DNA of 64,000 nucleotides, from the NCBI GenBank assembly GCA_902794155.1, contig CADBGN010000001.1, positions 86,395 through 150,394 of the forward strand. The letters run 5' to 3'. Shown piece after piece: positions 1 through 8,824 of this stretch (position 1 is its first letter; each line of letters begins with the position of its first letter). Origin of the DNA: an uncultured Bacteroidia bacterium (lineage in GTDB: Bacteria; Bacteroidota; Bacteroidia; Bacteroidales; F082). The notes beneath the pieces were generated by a model, which worked only from the letters and a program-made list of their open reading frames with translations, was not told the DNA's origin and made no database searches. The position numbers and the translations under genes are program-made.

Positions 1-291
1 GGCGACTTGACTAATGCTATTGTGTTTGTCAACCGCAATGTTTCGTCAGAAGAACTAGACCACATTGCCGCTTTCTTCAAGAAACCGAAAGTCACGGTCA
101 AGGAATGCGGTATCCTGAACAATGTGGAACTCTATTTCGAAAACGAGCCCGCCCGTCACAAACTGTTGGATGTCATCGGTGACCTCACTTTGGTCGGTCG
201 TCCTATTCTTGGTAAAGTGACTGCAGTGAAGCCTGGCCACTTCTCCAACACCTCTTTCGCTAGGAAGATAAAGCACACCTTATTATATTAA
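1..291 (+). CDS. lpxC: LpxC, UDP-3-O-acyl-GlcNAc deacetylase (3' end only)
   Basis: C-terminal 96 codons of the zinc deacetylase that commits UDP-acyl-GlcNAc to lipid A synthesis; the gene starts left of the window. Visible family features are the NEPARHKLLDVIGDL segment (His and Asp zinc ligands) and the KPGH segment carrying the second active-site His. The reading frame stops 17 codons after that His, whereas most Bacteroidota carry a fused FabZ dehydratase domain here. lpxA starts 2 bases after the stop, so the two are almost certainly co-transcribed. Identity is secure; the lack of FabZ is read directly from the sequence. Confidence 0.9.
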   Translation, partial: GDLTNAIVFVNRNVSSEELDHIAAFFKKPKVTVKECGILNNVELYFENEPARHKLLDVIGDLTLVGRPILGKVTAVKPGHFSNTSFARKIKHTLLY

Positions 292-293
292 GC

Positions 294-1085
294 ATGAACC
301 AGCCTTTAGCCTATATTCACCCGAATGCCCGCATCGCTGAAGATGTGAAGATCGAGGCTTTCGCATGGATTGGCGAAGACGTGGTGATTGGTAGTGGCAC
401 ATGGATCGGCCCCAATGCTGTCATCATGGACGGTGCCCGCATCGGAAAGAATTGCAAGATTTTCCCTGGTGCGGTTATCTCTGCCATTCCACAGGACTTG
501 AAATACAAAGGTGAGACTACCTATTGCTATATCGGCGACGGTACAACGGTGCGTGAGTCGGCAACGGTCAACAAAGGCACAGCTGCCTCAGGGAAAACTG
601 TTGTGGGCGATGATTGCCTGCTCATGGCTTTCACCCATGTCGCGCACGACTGCTACCTTGGCAACCATGTCATCATGGCCAATGCGGCTACTTTGGCGGG
701 TCATATCACCGTTGATGACTGGGCTATCTTTGGCGGTTTGGCAGCGGTGAGCCAGTTCTGCCGTATTGGTTCCCATGTGATGATTTGCGGTGGTGCCTTG
801 GTTAATAAGGACATTCCGCCGTTTGTGAAGACAGGCCCTGGCTATCCTGTGTGCTATGCAGGCGTCAATTCCATTGGTCTGATGCGTCGTGGATTCTGCC
901 GTCAGCGCATCAATGCCATTCAGGATGTCTATCGAGTGATTTACAGCGTCGGAATGAATATCAGCCAATCGGTGCAATATATCCGTGAAAACCTTCCCGT
1001 TTCGGAAGACCGCGATTTTATCCTTGATTTCATTGAAAGTTCCAAAATCGGCATCATGAAGAATGCCATCGGGAACGAGGAATAA
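294..1085 (+). CDS. lpxA: LpxA, acyl-ACP--UDP-N-acetylglucosamine O-acyltransferase
   Basis: First enzyme of lipid A synthesis, a cytoplasmic trimer that moves a 3-hydroxyacyl chain from ACP to UDP-GlcNAc. At 263 residues it matches the usual length. Left-handed beta-helix hexapeptide repeats fill the N-terminal two thirds, followed by a helical C-terminal domain. The catalytic His lies in THVAHDCYLGNHVIMANAAT, which closely matches the E. coli signature. It begins 2 bases after the lpxC stop and ends at a hairpin terminator shared with the convergent serpin gene. Confidence 0.97.
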   Translation: MNQPLAYIHPNARIAEDVKIEAFAWIGEDVVIGSGTWIGPNAVIMDGARIGKNCKIFPGAVISAIPQDLKYKGETTYCYIGDGTTVRESATVNKGTAASGKTVVGDDCLLMAFTHVAHDCYLGNHVIMANAATLAGHITVDDWAIFGGLAAVSQFCRIGSHVMICGGALVNKDIPPFVKTGPGYPVCYAGVNSIGLMRRGFCRQRINAIQDVYRVIYSVGMNISQSVQYIRENLPVSEDRDFILDFIESSKIGIMKNAIGNEE

Positions 1086-1103
1086 CCTTTTGGTTTACAT
1101 AAT

Positions 1104-1137
1104 AAAAAACCGCTGTCAAGTTGGGCAGCGGTTTTTT
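1104..1137. terminator. Bidirectional rho-independent terminator
   Basis: A perfect CCGCTG/CAGCGG stem with a 10-base loop is flanked by six A on the left and six T on the right. It sits between convergent lpxA (+) and the serpin gene (-) and should work in both directions. Confidence 0.85.
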
Positions 1138-1157
1138 GTTTTGTCGTTGTTTGGGAC

Positions 1158-2381
1158 TTATTTCCCTGTGTATTTTCCGATGAAAAAGATGGCTCCCGTC
1201 GACTTTTCGCTAATGGCATAAAGAAAGGTGCGGTCAGCATGGAAAACGGCATAGGGCAGTTCTGGCTCTTCTTCAACAGAAGTGGTGTTCATACCTGTTA
1301 CCGTAACTGCAGCAGCCTCAGTGCCTTCTTCGTCCAATTTGATTTTGGCCACTTGTTTCATGAGTTCGATATAAGTGGGGGCGTTGCAGAAATCATCAAA
1401 ATGGGCTTGGTTGGGGTCAAAAGCAGTCGGCATACCTAGTCTTGACATGATTTCTACTAGATTCAAGTCCGTGTTGGTCTCGAAACGTGGAAGTTTCACG
1501 TCGACGATGTGGGTGTACATCTGATGGAGGTTGTTGTTCCAGCTTTGTCCGTTCAACTGATTGAGGATGTCGTCAGTGGTCTTGCCTTCGTGAGGCAACA
1601 TGACGGTCATGTAATAGGCACCGTTACCGTAAGGCAGGCAGAGGGATTGATATGTGTCGTTGTCGGCATAGGTGAGTTCGCATTCCTGGTGCATCATCGG
1701 CACTTTTTCTCCCTTGTTGAAAGGCTCGTTTTGGGTTTCACTCTTGTTGAATTTCATGCTCCATTTTCCTTTGAAATAGATGGCGTTGAGCAGATAACTC
1801 ACCGCCTCAGGATTGAATTCGTTTTCCTCAAGAGCTTTCTTGATCATTTGTTCGGTGTGGTCGCTGGCCCATTGGTTGATGACGTCGAGTGTGCGCCCGT
1901 CTTTGAAGTCGCGCGATTCAGGCTTGGCATCGTAGTAGGTGCTGGCTTTCTCGACAAAAGATGGTTTAAGTTCATAGCCTTGGCCGCTGTTGACAAAGAT
2001 GGTGTTGGCAATCATCACTTTTGTCATTTTGTCGAGGGTAGGGGCTTCAGCCAGCATCTTTTTGCAGAAGTCGTTGATGGCATCGGTGCCCGCGTCACCA
2101 AAACCAAGCACGGTATTGATTTCTTGTTGGGTTTGGCCAGTAGCTCCATTGTTGAGCATTCCCAAAGCGTAGGTGATGCTCAGTGGCGAAATGATTTGGC
2201 TCCCCTCGTTTTGCGCATTGCGGAAAAGGTTGAAGGCGAAGTCGTTGTTGTCGCTGACCAATTGTCTCTCGGTATTGGTCAATTGGATGTCAGCTCTTGG
2301 GTTGTCGTTAGGCTTGGGCTCTTTCTTGCAGCCCGTCATGGCCACCATAAAGGCGATGGCAATCAATGCAATCTTTTTCAT
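1158..2381 (-). CDS. Serpin-family protease inhibitor lipoprotein
   Basis: Serine/cysteine protease inhibitor predicted to be membrane-anchored. The start is placed at the Met opening a lipoprotein signal peptide (MKKIALIAIAFMVAMTGC, lipid-modified Cys18); 18 codons further upstream are open but do not fit a signal peptide. The serpin fold covers residues about 50-407. The reactive-loop hinge EEGTEAAAVTVT (about 351-362) is of the small-residue type expected of inhibitory serpins, and the FHADRTFLYAI strand follows. Counting from the hinge puts P1 near Thr in NTTS, which is only an estimate. Miropin of Tannerella forsythia is a comparable bacterial example. It ends at the shared terminator. 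Confidence 0.93.
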   Translation of the reverse strand: MKKIALIAIAFMVAMTGCKKEPKPNDNPRADIQLTNTERQLVSDNNDFAFNLFRNAQNEGSQIISPLSITYALGMLNNGATGQTQQEINTVLGFGDAGTDAINDFCKKMLAEAPTLDKMTKVMIANTIFVNSGQGYELKPSFVEKASTYYDAKPESRDFKDGRTLDVINQWASDHTEQMIKKALEENEFNPEAVSYLLNAIYFKGKWSMKFNKSETQNEPFNKGEKVPMMHQECELTYADNDTYQSLCLPYGNGAYYMTVMLPHEGKTTDDILNQLNGQSWNNNLHQMYTHIVDVKLPRFETNTDLNLVEIMSRLGMPTAFDPNQAHFDDFCNAPTYIELMKQVAKIKLDEEGTEAAAVTVTGMNTTSVEEEPELPYAVFHADRTFLYAISEKSTGAIFFIGKYTGK

Positions 2382-2468
2382 TGGATTGAACTTTAGAGGA
2401 TAATACGATAATGCTGTTTGCTGTATTAACAACAAAAATGGAATATTATTGTGTGAAGTGGATTTTTT

Positions 2469-4121
2469 TTATTTTAAAAGCACTTCGGCGGCTTTCAAAG
2501 CTTCAGGCGTCACTTGGTCGTTGCTCAGCATCTTGGCGATTTCAGTGATGCGATCTTCGCGTTGTAAAACGCGAATATGAGATTGCGTGCGTTCGCCTTC
2601 GTTGTTCTTGTAAATGAAATAATGATGCTCGGCTTGGCTGGCCACTTGGGGCAAATGGGTGATGGAGATGAGCTGCAAAGAATGTCCCATCTGTCGCATG
2701 ATACCACCGATTTTTGCCGCCACTTCGCCCGAAACGCCCGTATCAATTTCGTCGAAGATGAGGGTAGGGATGTAGTTGTAGCTTGACACTGCGCTCTTGA
2801 TGGACAGCATCAAGCGCGACAATTCGCCACCTGAGGCCACTCGGCGGAGGTCGTCAACGGCTATGCCTTTGTTGGCAGAGAAGAGGAAACGGATTTCATC
2901 ACAGCCCTTGCTGCCAAAGTTGACTTGGCTTTCCACTTTGACTTGGAACTGGGCAAAAGGCATGGCCAACTGCCGCACCAGTGTGGTGACTTTCTCCCCG
3001 AAAGCCGTGGCAGCTTGGCAACGCTTGTCATGCAAGACCTTGGCATGGCTTGAAAGCCGTTTTTCGCTTTCTTTCAGCTCTTTTTCAGCCTTGATGATGG
3101 CTTCGTCGATGTTTTCGAAGGCATTTACTTTCTCTTTTAGATTGTCTCTCAAGGTGATGAGTTCGTCAAAGCTGTTCACGCGGTGCTTCATCATCAGGCG
3201 GCTGAGCAGGTCGTAGCGTTCCTGAAGGCTTTGCAGTTGTTCTTCGTCAAATTGGGTATCGTCTTCCTTGCGGCGCAAGTCGTAGGCAATGTCTTTCAAC
3301 TCCACTCTTAGATTCTCGACACGCTCTCCAATATTCCCGGTGTCGGGAATGAGTTGATTCATACGATGCAAAGTGCTTACTAAAGCATTCATTTGTCCCA
3401 GTATGGCATTTTCCGAATCGTCCATCAATCCATTGGCTGTGACGAGCAGAGTCTTGATTTCTTCCGCGTTTTCCATCACGCCAAGTGTCTGCTCAATGTC
3501 GGCATATTCGCCTTCCTTGAGTTGGGCTTTGTCGAGTTCGTCCAATTGGAATTTTAGGTAGTCGTTCTCGGCAGTGTTCTTGGTCGCCATCTCCTTCAAT
3601 TCGTTTAGCCTTCGCTTGACCGAGTTGTAATTGCCGAATTCTGCTTGATAATCAGCTAAAGTCTCATTGTTTTGTGCGATTTCGTCCAATAACTTGATTT
3701 GAAAGTCGGCATCGGTAAGCAAAAGGGAATCGTGTTGAGAGTGAATGTCAACCAATTGACCGCCAATCTCTTTCATGGTCTGCAAGGCCACGGGTGTGTC
3801 ATTGATAAAAGCTCTGCTTTTCTTCTGTGGGTTAAGTTCTCGTCGGAAAATGCACTCGGTTTCAAAGTCGAGGTCGTTTTCTTCGAATAAAGGTCTTAGC
3901 GTATCATTTGTCAAGGAAAATATGGCTTCCACGACACATTTCTTGTCTTTGTCGAAAAGCACATTGGTGTCGGAACGGTCGCCTAAGGCAAAACCAAGGG
4001 CTCCTAGTAAAATGGATTTACCCGCGCCTGTTTCTCCTGTGATGACGTTGAAACCAGATTCAAAACTGACACTCAGTTCGTCAATCAAGGCGTAATTGCT
4101 GATGTGCAGTTGTTGAAGCAT
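2469..4121 (-). CDS. recN: RecN, SMC-like DNA repair ATPase
   Basis: Double-strand-break repair protein related to SMC and Rad50, acting on the nucleoid. Its 550 residues are normal for the family. Walker A is GETGAGKS at 29-36; a long coiled coil fills the middle (about 150-370); the ABC signature ASGGELSRLMLSIK and Walker B TLIFDEIDTGVSG lie in the C-terminal part. It starts 13 bases downstream of the DUF4835 gene stop, so it is probably the distal gene of the bamD-rpoZ-DUF4835-recN run. Confidence 0.97.
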   Translation of the reverse strand: MLQQLHISNYALIDELSVSFESGFNVITGETGAGKSILLGALGFALGDRSDTNVLFDKDKKCVVEAIFSLTNDTLRPLFEENDLDFETECIFRRELNPQKKSRAFINDTPVALQTMKEIGGQLVDIHSQHDSLLLTDADFQIKLLDEIAQNNETLADYQAEFGNYNSVKRRLNELKEMATKNTAENDYLKFQLDELDKAQLKEGEYADIEQTLGVMENAEEIKTLLVTANGLMDDSENAILGQMNALVSTLHRMNQLIPDTGNIGERVENLRVELKDIAYDLRRKEDDTQFDEEQLQSLQERYDLLSRLMMKHRVNSFDELITLRDNLKEKVNAFENIDEAIIKAEKELKESEKRLSSHAKVLHDKRCQAATAFGEKVTTLVRQLAMPFAQFQVKVESQVNFGSKGCDEIRFLFSANKGIAVDDLRRVASGGELSRLMLSIKSAVSSYNYIPTLIFDEIDTGVSGEVAAKIGGIMRQMGHSLQLISITHLPQVASQAEHHYFIYKNNEGERTQSHIRVLQREDRITEIAKMLSNDQVTPEALKAAEVLLK

Positions 4122-4134
4122 AAGAAGAATGTAA

Positions 4135-5052
4135 TTATCTGCCTTTGTTTTGCAGCATTTCGTCGTAGCGTGAGGCTTGCGAAGGGTCGATGGTCTTCAT
4201 GATGTTGGCGGCCTCGGTCCTGATTTTCGTGTCGCCTTGTGAGTACACTTGGATGATTTCATCGCGCTTGCTTTCGATGAGTAGCTGTAAGAAATAGCAC
4301 ATCGGATTGCGATCATAAACGGCTTGCAATTGTGCGATTGCATTTAAAATGAACTCACGGGCCTGATCAGGCTTCTCCGCCATTAAGTCCAAACCTTGGC
4401 GGTGATAGTCGTAAATGAATTGCCGTAGCGGCTGATTTGAGGGATTGTTGATGTCACTGATGATTGCATAGCGGTTTTGACGCCCCGTTGTGCTCCAGCC
4501 ATTTTCTGTCCCTGGATCCTGAGGAGCAGTATGCGCAATGGTCTCGGCAATGGCGAAGAATGGGTCGCCACCATTGGGAGAGAAGGAGTCGAAATCGAGG
4601 CCGAGGAAGAGGTAGACGTAAAAACCTATGGTGCTTGTGATGTTGGAAATGTAGGTGTTGGGATTGAAATCCAGGGTTTGTCCGTCGGTGTATTCGAAGT
4701 AGAACTTGCGGTCGATGTAGTTAAACATCGGAGTGTTGTAGTTTGACTTGTAGACAGGACGACGTAAGGCTAAATTAATCTCAGCAGAGAAATAGTTTCC
4801 TTCACGACTGGTCACATCAACGAGCATTGAGCACTCGATTTTTTCATTCTGTCTGAAATTGATGTCAGTGAATTTTGTGCTGTTGATGAACTCATAAAGG
4901 GAGGTTTGCAAGTTCTGGTAGATGGTCTTGTCGCTACCTTGCAACTTGTTGGAATTGACTCGCACGTCACATTGTAGCTCTTGAGCCTGCAATGTACCGA
5001 AACTCAATAGAAAGCTGAGTGCTATGAGGAGTGTTGCAATGACGCTTTTCAT
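4135..5052 (-). CDS. DUF4835 family protein, PorD-like T9SS-associated
   Basis: Exported 305-residue protein with a cleavable signal peptide (MKSVIATLLIALSFLLSFGTLQA). The start was chosen because it opens the signal peptide and an AGGGAG-like ribosome site lies just upstream; an upstream in-frame extension overlaps rpoZ. The sequence fits DUF4835, a Bacteroidota family whose members have been annotated as the T9SS protein PorD; its biochemical role is unclear. In many relatives it sits beside recN and rpoZ, as here. The assignment rests on family pattern and neighbourhood, not on a catalytic motif. Confidence 0.85.
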   Translation of the reverse strand: MKSVIATLLIALSFLLSFGTLQAQELQCDVRVNSNKLQGSDKTIYQNLQTSLYEFINSTKFTDINFRQNEKIECSMLVDVTSREGNYFSAEINLALRRPVYKSNYNTPMFNYIDRKFYFEYTDGQTLDFNPNTYISNITSTIGFYVYLFLGLDFDSFSPNGGDPFFAIAETIAHTAPQDPGTENGWSTTGRQNRYAIISDINNPSNQPLRQFIYDYHRQGLDLMAEKPDQAREFILNAIAQLQAVYDRNPMCYFLQLLIESKRDEIIQVYSQGDTKIRTEAANIMKTIDPSQASRYDEMLQNKGR

Positions 5053-5089
5053 GGGATCTCCCTTTATGATGTTTTTTATCAGAATGAAA

Positions 5090-5428
5090 TCAGAAGGCCT
5101 CCTGGTTTTCCTTGGCAGGGTTGCGGAAATAGATTTGGTCGTGAAGGAATTCGTGGATGGCAATCAGTGTAGGTTTGGGCAAACGCTCATAGAACTTGGC
5201 GATCTCAATTTGTTCCTTGTTTTCAAACACTTCTTCCAAGCTGTCATTGGTGGCAGCTGCAAACGACTCAATCTTCTCGTTAAGTTCGGCCTTCATCTCA
5301 GAGGCGATTTGATTGGCCCTAATTGAAAGGATGGCAACGGTCTCATAAATGTTGCCAGTGCCTTTGTAGAATTGGTCTTTCTGACGGGTGACCACCGTCG
5401 TTTCGGTCTTAATCTTCTTGAAATCCAT
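5090..5428 (-). CDS. rpoZ: DNA-directed RNA polymerase subunit omega (Bacteroidota form)
   Basis: Small RNA polymerase subunit of the Rpb6/omega fold that helps assemble beta-prime. This 112-residue Bacteroidota version has the NIYETVAILSIRANQIA segment equivalent to the omega core, followed by a charged helix. It starts 2 bases after bamD ends and is followed by the DUF4835 gene. In many relatives coaBC lies between rpoZ and the DUF4835 gene, but it is absent here. The call relies on sequence pattern and conserved bamD-rpoZ order. Confidence 0.85.
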   Translation of the reverse strand: MDFKKIKTETTVVTRQKDQFYKGTGNIYETVAILSIRANQIASEMKAELNEKIESFAAATNDSLEEVFENKEQIEIAKFYERLPKPTLIAIHEFLHDQIYFRNPAKENQEAF

Positions 5429-5430
5429 GG

Positions 5431-6228
5431 TTATTTTATGTTTTCTAATTTCTTTCTTGCTTTGTCGGCAATACCGTTTACATCTTGCAGGTATTTGCTG
5501 TTAGGATAAAGGTAGACCAATGCATTGCATTGCTCGACACATGATTCGTAACGTTCACGCTGTTTTTCAGTGACGCTGTTCTCGGCATAGTCGTAATAAG
5601 TTTTGGCCATGTCGTATATAATCTCCTCGCGGTGAGGGGTGTTGGGATATTTCTTCAGCAAGTTTTCGAACGAGGTGATGGCCGCGCTGTAGTTTTCCAT
5701 GCGATAGAAAAGCCTGCAGATGTTGTAGTCTTTCTCCTCCAACTTGTTATTGAGGTCGGTCAAAAGCTTTTGTGCACGCTGCAAACTGTCGCTTTTCGGA
5801 TATTGCTCCATGAAGCTCTTCAACTGCTTGATGGCAGTATGGGTGTTGGTTTGATCCAAACCTGACTCTGGAGAGACCCGATAACTGCAATAGGCACTCA
5901 TATAAGCGGCTTTCTCGGCATCCTTTGAAAAGGGGTAGGTCTGCACAAACCGGTTGAAATAATAGCTAGCGATGTCGTAGTCGTCTTGGTTGAAGTAACA
6001 GTAGGCTGTCTTGTACGTGATTGACTCGCCTTTGGGTGTGTTGCGGAACGAGGCCTGCAACAGGTCAAACAACTGAAGGGCATGGTTGTAGTCGCCGCGT
6101 TCAAAGTAGTCCACCGCCACTTCGTACTTCATTTCATTGTCGGTGCTTTTCACCAGACGGCTGAAATCGTTGCACGAAGTGAAGGCAACAAGCCCCAAAA
6201 CTGCCATTATCAAAAGTCGCTTTTTCAT
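5431..6228 (-). CDS. bamD: BamD, outer membrane protein assembly factor
   Basis: Lipoprotein component of the BAM complex that inserts beta-barrels into the outer membrane. The signal peptide ends in AFTSC with lipid-modified Cys19. TPR repeats follow (for example YFERGDYNHALQLFD and YRMENYSAAITSFENLL). Its 265 residues are typical. A -7 box (CAAAATTA on the + strand, 6236-6243) lies about 8 bases before the ATG, implying a very short or absent mRNA leader. It heads the bamD-rpoZ-DUF4835-recN run. Confidence 0.95.
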   Translation of the reverse strand: MKKRLLIMAVLGLVAFTSCNDFSRLVKSTDNEMKYEVAVDYFERGDYNHALQLFDLLQASFRNTPKGESITYKTAYCYFNQDDYDIASYYFNRFVQTYPFSKDAEKAAYMSAYCSYRVSPESGLDQTNTHTAIKQLKSFMEQYPKSDSLQRAQKLLTDLNNKLEEKDYNICRLFYRMENYSAAITSFENLLKKYPNTPHREEIIYDMAKTYYDYAENSVTEKQRERYESCVEQCNALVYLYPNSKYLQDVNGIADKARKKLENIK

Positions 6229-6235
6229 CGGGCTG

Positions 6236-6243
6236 CAAAATTA
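6236..6243 (-). promoter_or_regulatory. -7 promoter box for bamD
   Basis: On the minus strand this reads TAATTTTG, matching the Bacteroidota TAnnTTTG box. It ends 8 bases before the bamD start codon. No clear -33 TTTG was found. Confidence 0.5.
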
Positions 6244-6279
6244 CTCATTTTTGCGTTATAAACGAGGGATTTCGGCTTT

Positions 6280-8823
6280 TTATTTTTCTATGACTATTTT
6301 TTCGATTTGGGTTTCGTCCGCTGCCAGTTGTAGGAAATAAATGCCTGGATTCAAGCTGGAAGCGTCTATCAAGGTCTTGCCATCGCCTTCGCCTGACATG
6401 ACTTGCTGGCCGATGCTGTTGAAGAGCCTGAAGCTGAATTTTCCTATGATGTTGACGGTTAAAATGCCATTGGTGGGGTTGGGATAAATGACAGGTGCGC
6501 AGTAGTCCTCGGGCACCGACCAATTCCTGATGGTGACGGTGACTTCTCCTGATGCGATGATGCCTTCATTGTCGGTCACAATGACTTTGTATGTGGTTTC
6601 AGGGTCGGTGGGTATGGCCACAGGATTAGCGATGTTTGGATTATCGAGGGTTTCAGCGGGCTCCCAAACGTAGATGTATTCTCCTGAACCACCGGTGGCA
6701 ATCACGTTGAGTTGGCTACTTTCGCCTTCGTTGATGACTTCGGGGTCGGCAGTGACAATGAGGCTGATCGGATTATCGTATACGCAGCTTATTTGAGCCT
6801 CCCATCCAGCGGCATTCACGGCTTGGTCGGAATTGAAGCGGAAAGTAAGTGCTCCATCCGAATTGGTGGCTGTAATGGTGCCAGGACTGTCAGTGCCATC
6901 GTAGCGACCGATTTGCGGGGCTGATGTGGAGGTGCCATCGTAAATGTAGAAGTAGTCGTAGCCGGCTTCAGTGTTGAAACTGATGAAATTGGCACTGATC
7001 TTGCGATTTGGACCAGAAGGAAGGAAAGTCATGGTGTAGTCCTTGCGATCCCTATAGTTGCCTTCAGGGCCACCATCGTCATAAAACATGGCATCGCAGG
7101 TAGTGATGGAACCGTTTTGCATATTGTAAGCCTCGCTCACTGTGATGTAGTTTTGCTTGGTTATGGTCTCAGTCATACCGTTGCTGTTGGTAACAGTCAA
7201 CGTGACATCGTAGGTGCCATTTTGGTTGTAAGTGATGCCGCTGGGATTCTGCTCATTGGAAGTTGCTGGTTCGGCACCTTCAAAGGTCCATTCCCAACTG
7301 ACCAAATAAGCTCCCCAAGTGTTGTCGGTGAAATTGATAATGTCACCTGGCGAGACATTGGTTCTGTTGGCAATGAAATCAGGGACAAGCGTTCCATCGG
7401 CTTCTAGCTGGATGTTTTGAGTGACAGTTTCTCCGTCAGCTACCGTAATGGTCACGGTTTGAGGAAGATAGCCACTACAGCTGTAGGTTACATCGTAGGT
7501 CCCAGCTTTGATGGGACGGTGATAGTCGCCCGCTGGTAGATGACTGCTGACAGTAGAGTAGGCATCGTCGTGGTTGGCAATGGTGACATTGGCGGCAAGA
7601 GGTTCTCCAGTGGCCATGTCGGTAATTACGCCATGTATACCATAAAGGCATTGGTTCATATAGGCGAAGATGCCTTCTTTGTTGTAGGTCCAGAAGGTTG
7701 GAAGTTGGTTCGCATTGGGAAGTTTTGTGTTGGAACATTCAATAGTAACCTCTCGGCATTGTGCATAACCGTTCATATAATCCTGTCGGCCACCTCCAAT
7801 CATGTACCATTTGGCTCCATTGATGATGCCGTTGTCGGCATATTGGTGTTGCATGTTCATGTAATTTGGATTGTGAGTATGGCAAAGGTCGGCATATTCA
7901 TGGCAAACCAGTTGCCACCAGGAATTATCGGCAGTTAAGGTGTAGGTGTTGTCCCAAGGATAGTTCACCACCTCGGCACCGCCATGATAGTTTGCCGCCA
8001 TCACGAAAGGAATGTCTTGAGCAAACTGCATGAACCATTGGGTTTCAAGTTGATATTCTTTGTTGTCGGGGTGTGGACCGCTATTTGGATCAGGATAGTT
8101 GCGGTTCATGTCAACACCGTTGGCATTCTCACGAGTGGCACCGTTCACATTGTTGTTGCCACTATGGTATGTGCCGTCGGGATTGGTGAGAGGGCCAATG
8201 TAAAGGTCGATGTTTTCCAATACATTGGCACATTCAGGTAAAGTGGGATTCTCAAGGATATAGTCAATCAGGCGGAGCATCATAATCCATCCTGTTGTTT
8301 CGTCACCATGAATGGTGGAAGTATAGAGGAACTTGGGCTTGCCTTCACCAGAACCGTTGTTGAGATGTGCAATTAGGATCTTACGGTTGCTGGGAAGTGT
8401 GCCAAGGGTGATGATTTCGCATTTGTCGGGATGGTTGGTTTGGAAGCTGAACATCATGTCCTCATAGGCTTCGTAAGTCGGATAGCTGTCCCAATCGTAT
8501 TCGGCTCGGTTACTACCGTCCCACATGGCAACTTTTTCGAGCAGAGAGGGCGGAGTTTGTAACGTGACTTCGTAACCTAGTTTTTGAAAGTTATAGAAAT
8601 CCTCGTTGTTGGCGTAGGCTGTCACCAAATTGCCATCAATACGGTCCACCGAAATGGCATGGACGATGGTGTTCAAGTCATCGTGTCCGTTCAGTTCAAA
8701 AGTAAAATAATACTCATTGCGTTGCTGCATGAGCTGGTTCAATTCCTGCTGGCTTCTCTGAGCAAATGTGCTGCCGCAAACCACGACGGCAAACATCAAA
8801 ACAAAACAGCGTAAAAACTTCAT
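6280..8823 (-). CDS. M14 zinc carboxypeptidase with PKD, CUB-like and T9SS sorting domains
   Basis: Secreted metallocarboxypeptidase, 847 residues. In order: signal peptide (1-21); N-terminal propeptide-like region; M14 domain with zinc ligands His172/Glu175 (HGDE) and His280, substrate-binding Arg231 and Asn240-Arg241, and catalytic Glu362 in EVTIECS; a carboxypeptidase-regulatory-like domain (about 395-475); a PKD domain (about 480-570); a CUB-like domain (about 575-690); an Ig/PKD-like domain; and a C-terminal T9SS type A sorting domain beginning near YPNPTNG. The layout resembles Porphyromonas gingivalis CPG70. The active site looks complete. It begins 1 base after the dapA stop, so it is probably co-transcribed with dapA. 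Confidence 0.93.
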   Translation of the reverse strand: MKFLRCFVLMFAVVVCGSTFAQRSQQELNQLMQQRNEYYFTFELNGHDDLNTIVHAISVDRIDGNLVTAYANNEDFYNFQKLGYEVTLQTPPSLLEKVAMWDGSNRAEYDWDSYPTYEAYEDMMFSFQTNHPDKCEIITLGTLPSNRKILIAHLNNGSGEGKPKFLYTSTIHGDETTGWIMMLRLIDYILENPTLPECANVLENIDLYIGPLTNPDGTYHSGNNNVNGATRENANGVDMNRNYPDPNSGPHPDNKEYQLETQWFMQFAQDIPFVMAANYHGGAEVVNYPWDNTYTLTADNSWWQLVCHEYADLCHTHNPNYMNMQHQYADNGIINGAKWYMIGGGRQDYMNGYAQCREVTIECSNTKLPNANQLPTFWTYNKEGIFAYMNQCLYGIHGVITDMATGEPLAANVTIANHDDAYSTVSSHLPAGDYHRPIKAGTYDVTYSCSGYLPQTVTITVADGETVTQNIQLEADGTLVPDFIANRTNVSPGDIINFTDNTWGAYLVSWEWTFEGAEPATSNEQNPSGITYNQNGTYDVTLTVTNSNGMTETITKQNYITVSEAYNMQNGSITTCDAMFYDDGGPEGNYRDRKDYTMTFLPSGPNRKISANFISFNTEAGYDYFYIYDGTSTSAPQIGRYDGTDSPGTITATNSDGALTFRFNSDQAVNAAGWEAQISCVYDNPISLIVTADPEVINEGESSQLNVIATGGSGEYIYVWEPAETLDNPNIANPVAIPTDPETTYKVIVTDNEGIIASGEVTVTIRNWSVPEDYCAPVIYPNPTNGILTVNIIGKFSFRLFNSIGQQVMSGEGDGKTLIDASSLNPGIYFLQLAADETQIEKIVIEK

Positions 8824-8824
8824 T

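Noticed and set aside
1509-2396. Long open frame opposite the serpin gene
   Set aside because: Antisense shadow of a clear serpin; no recognisable domain or start context.
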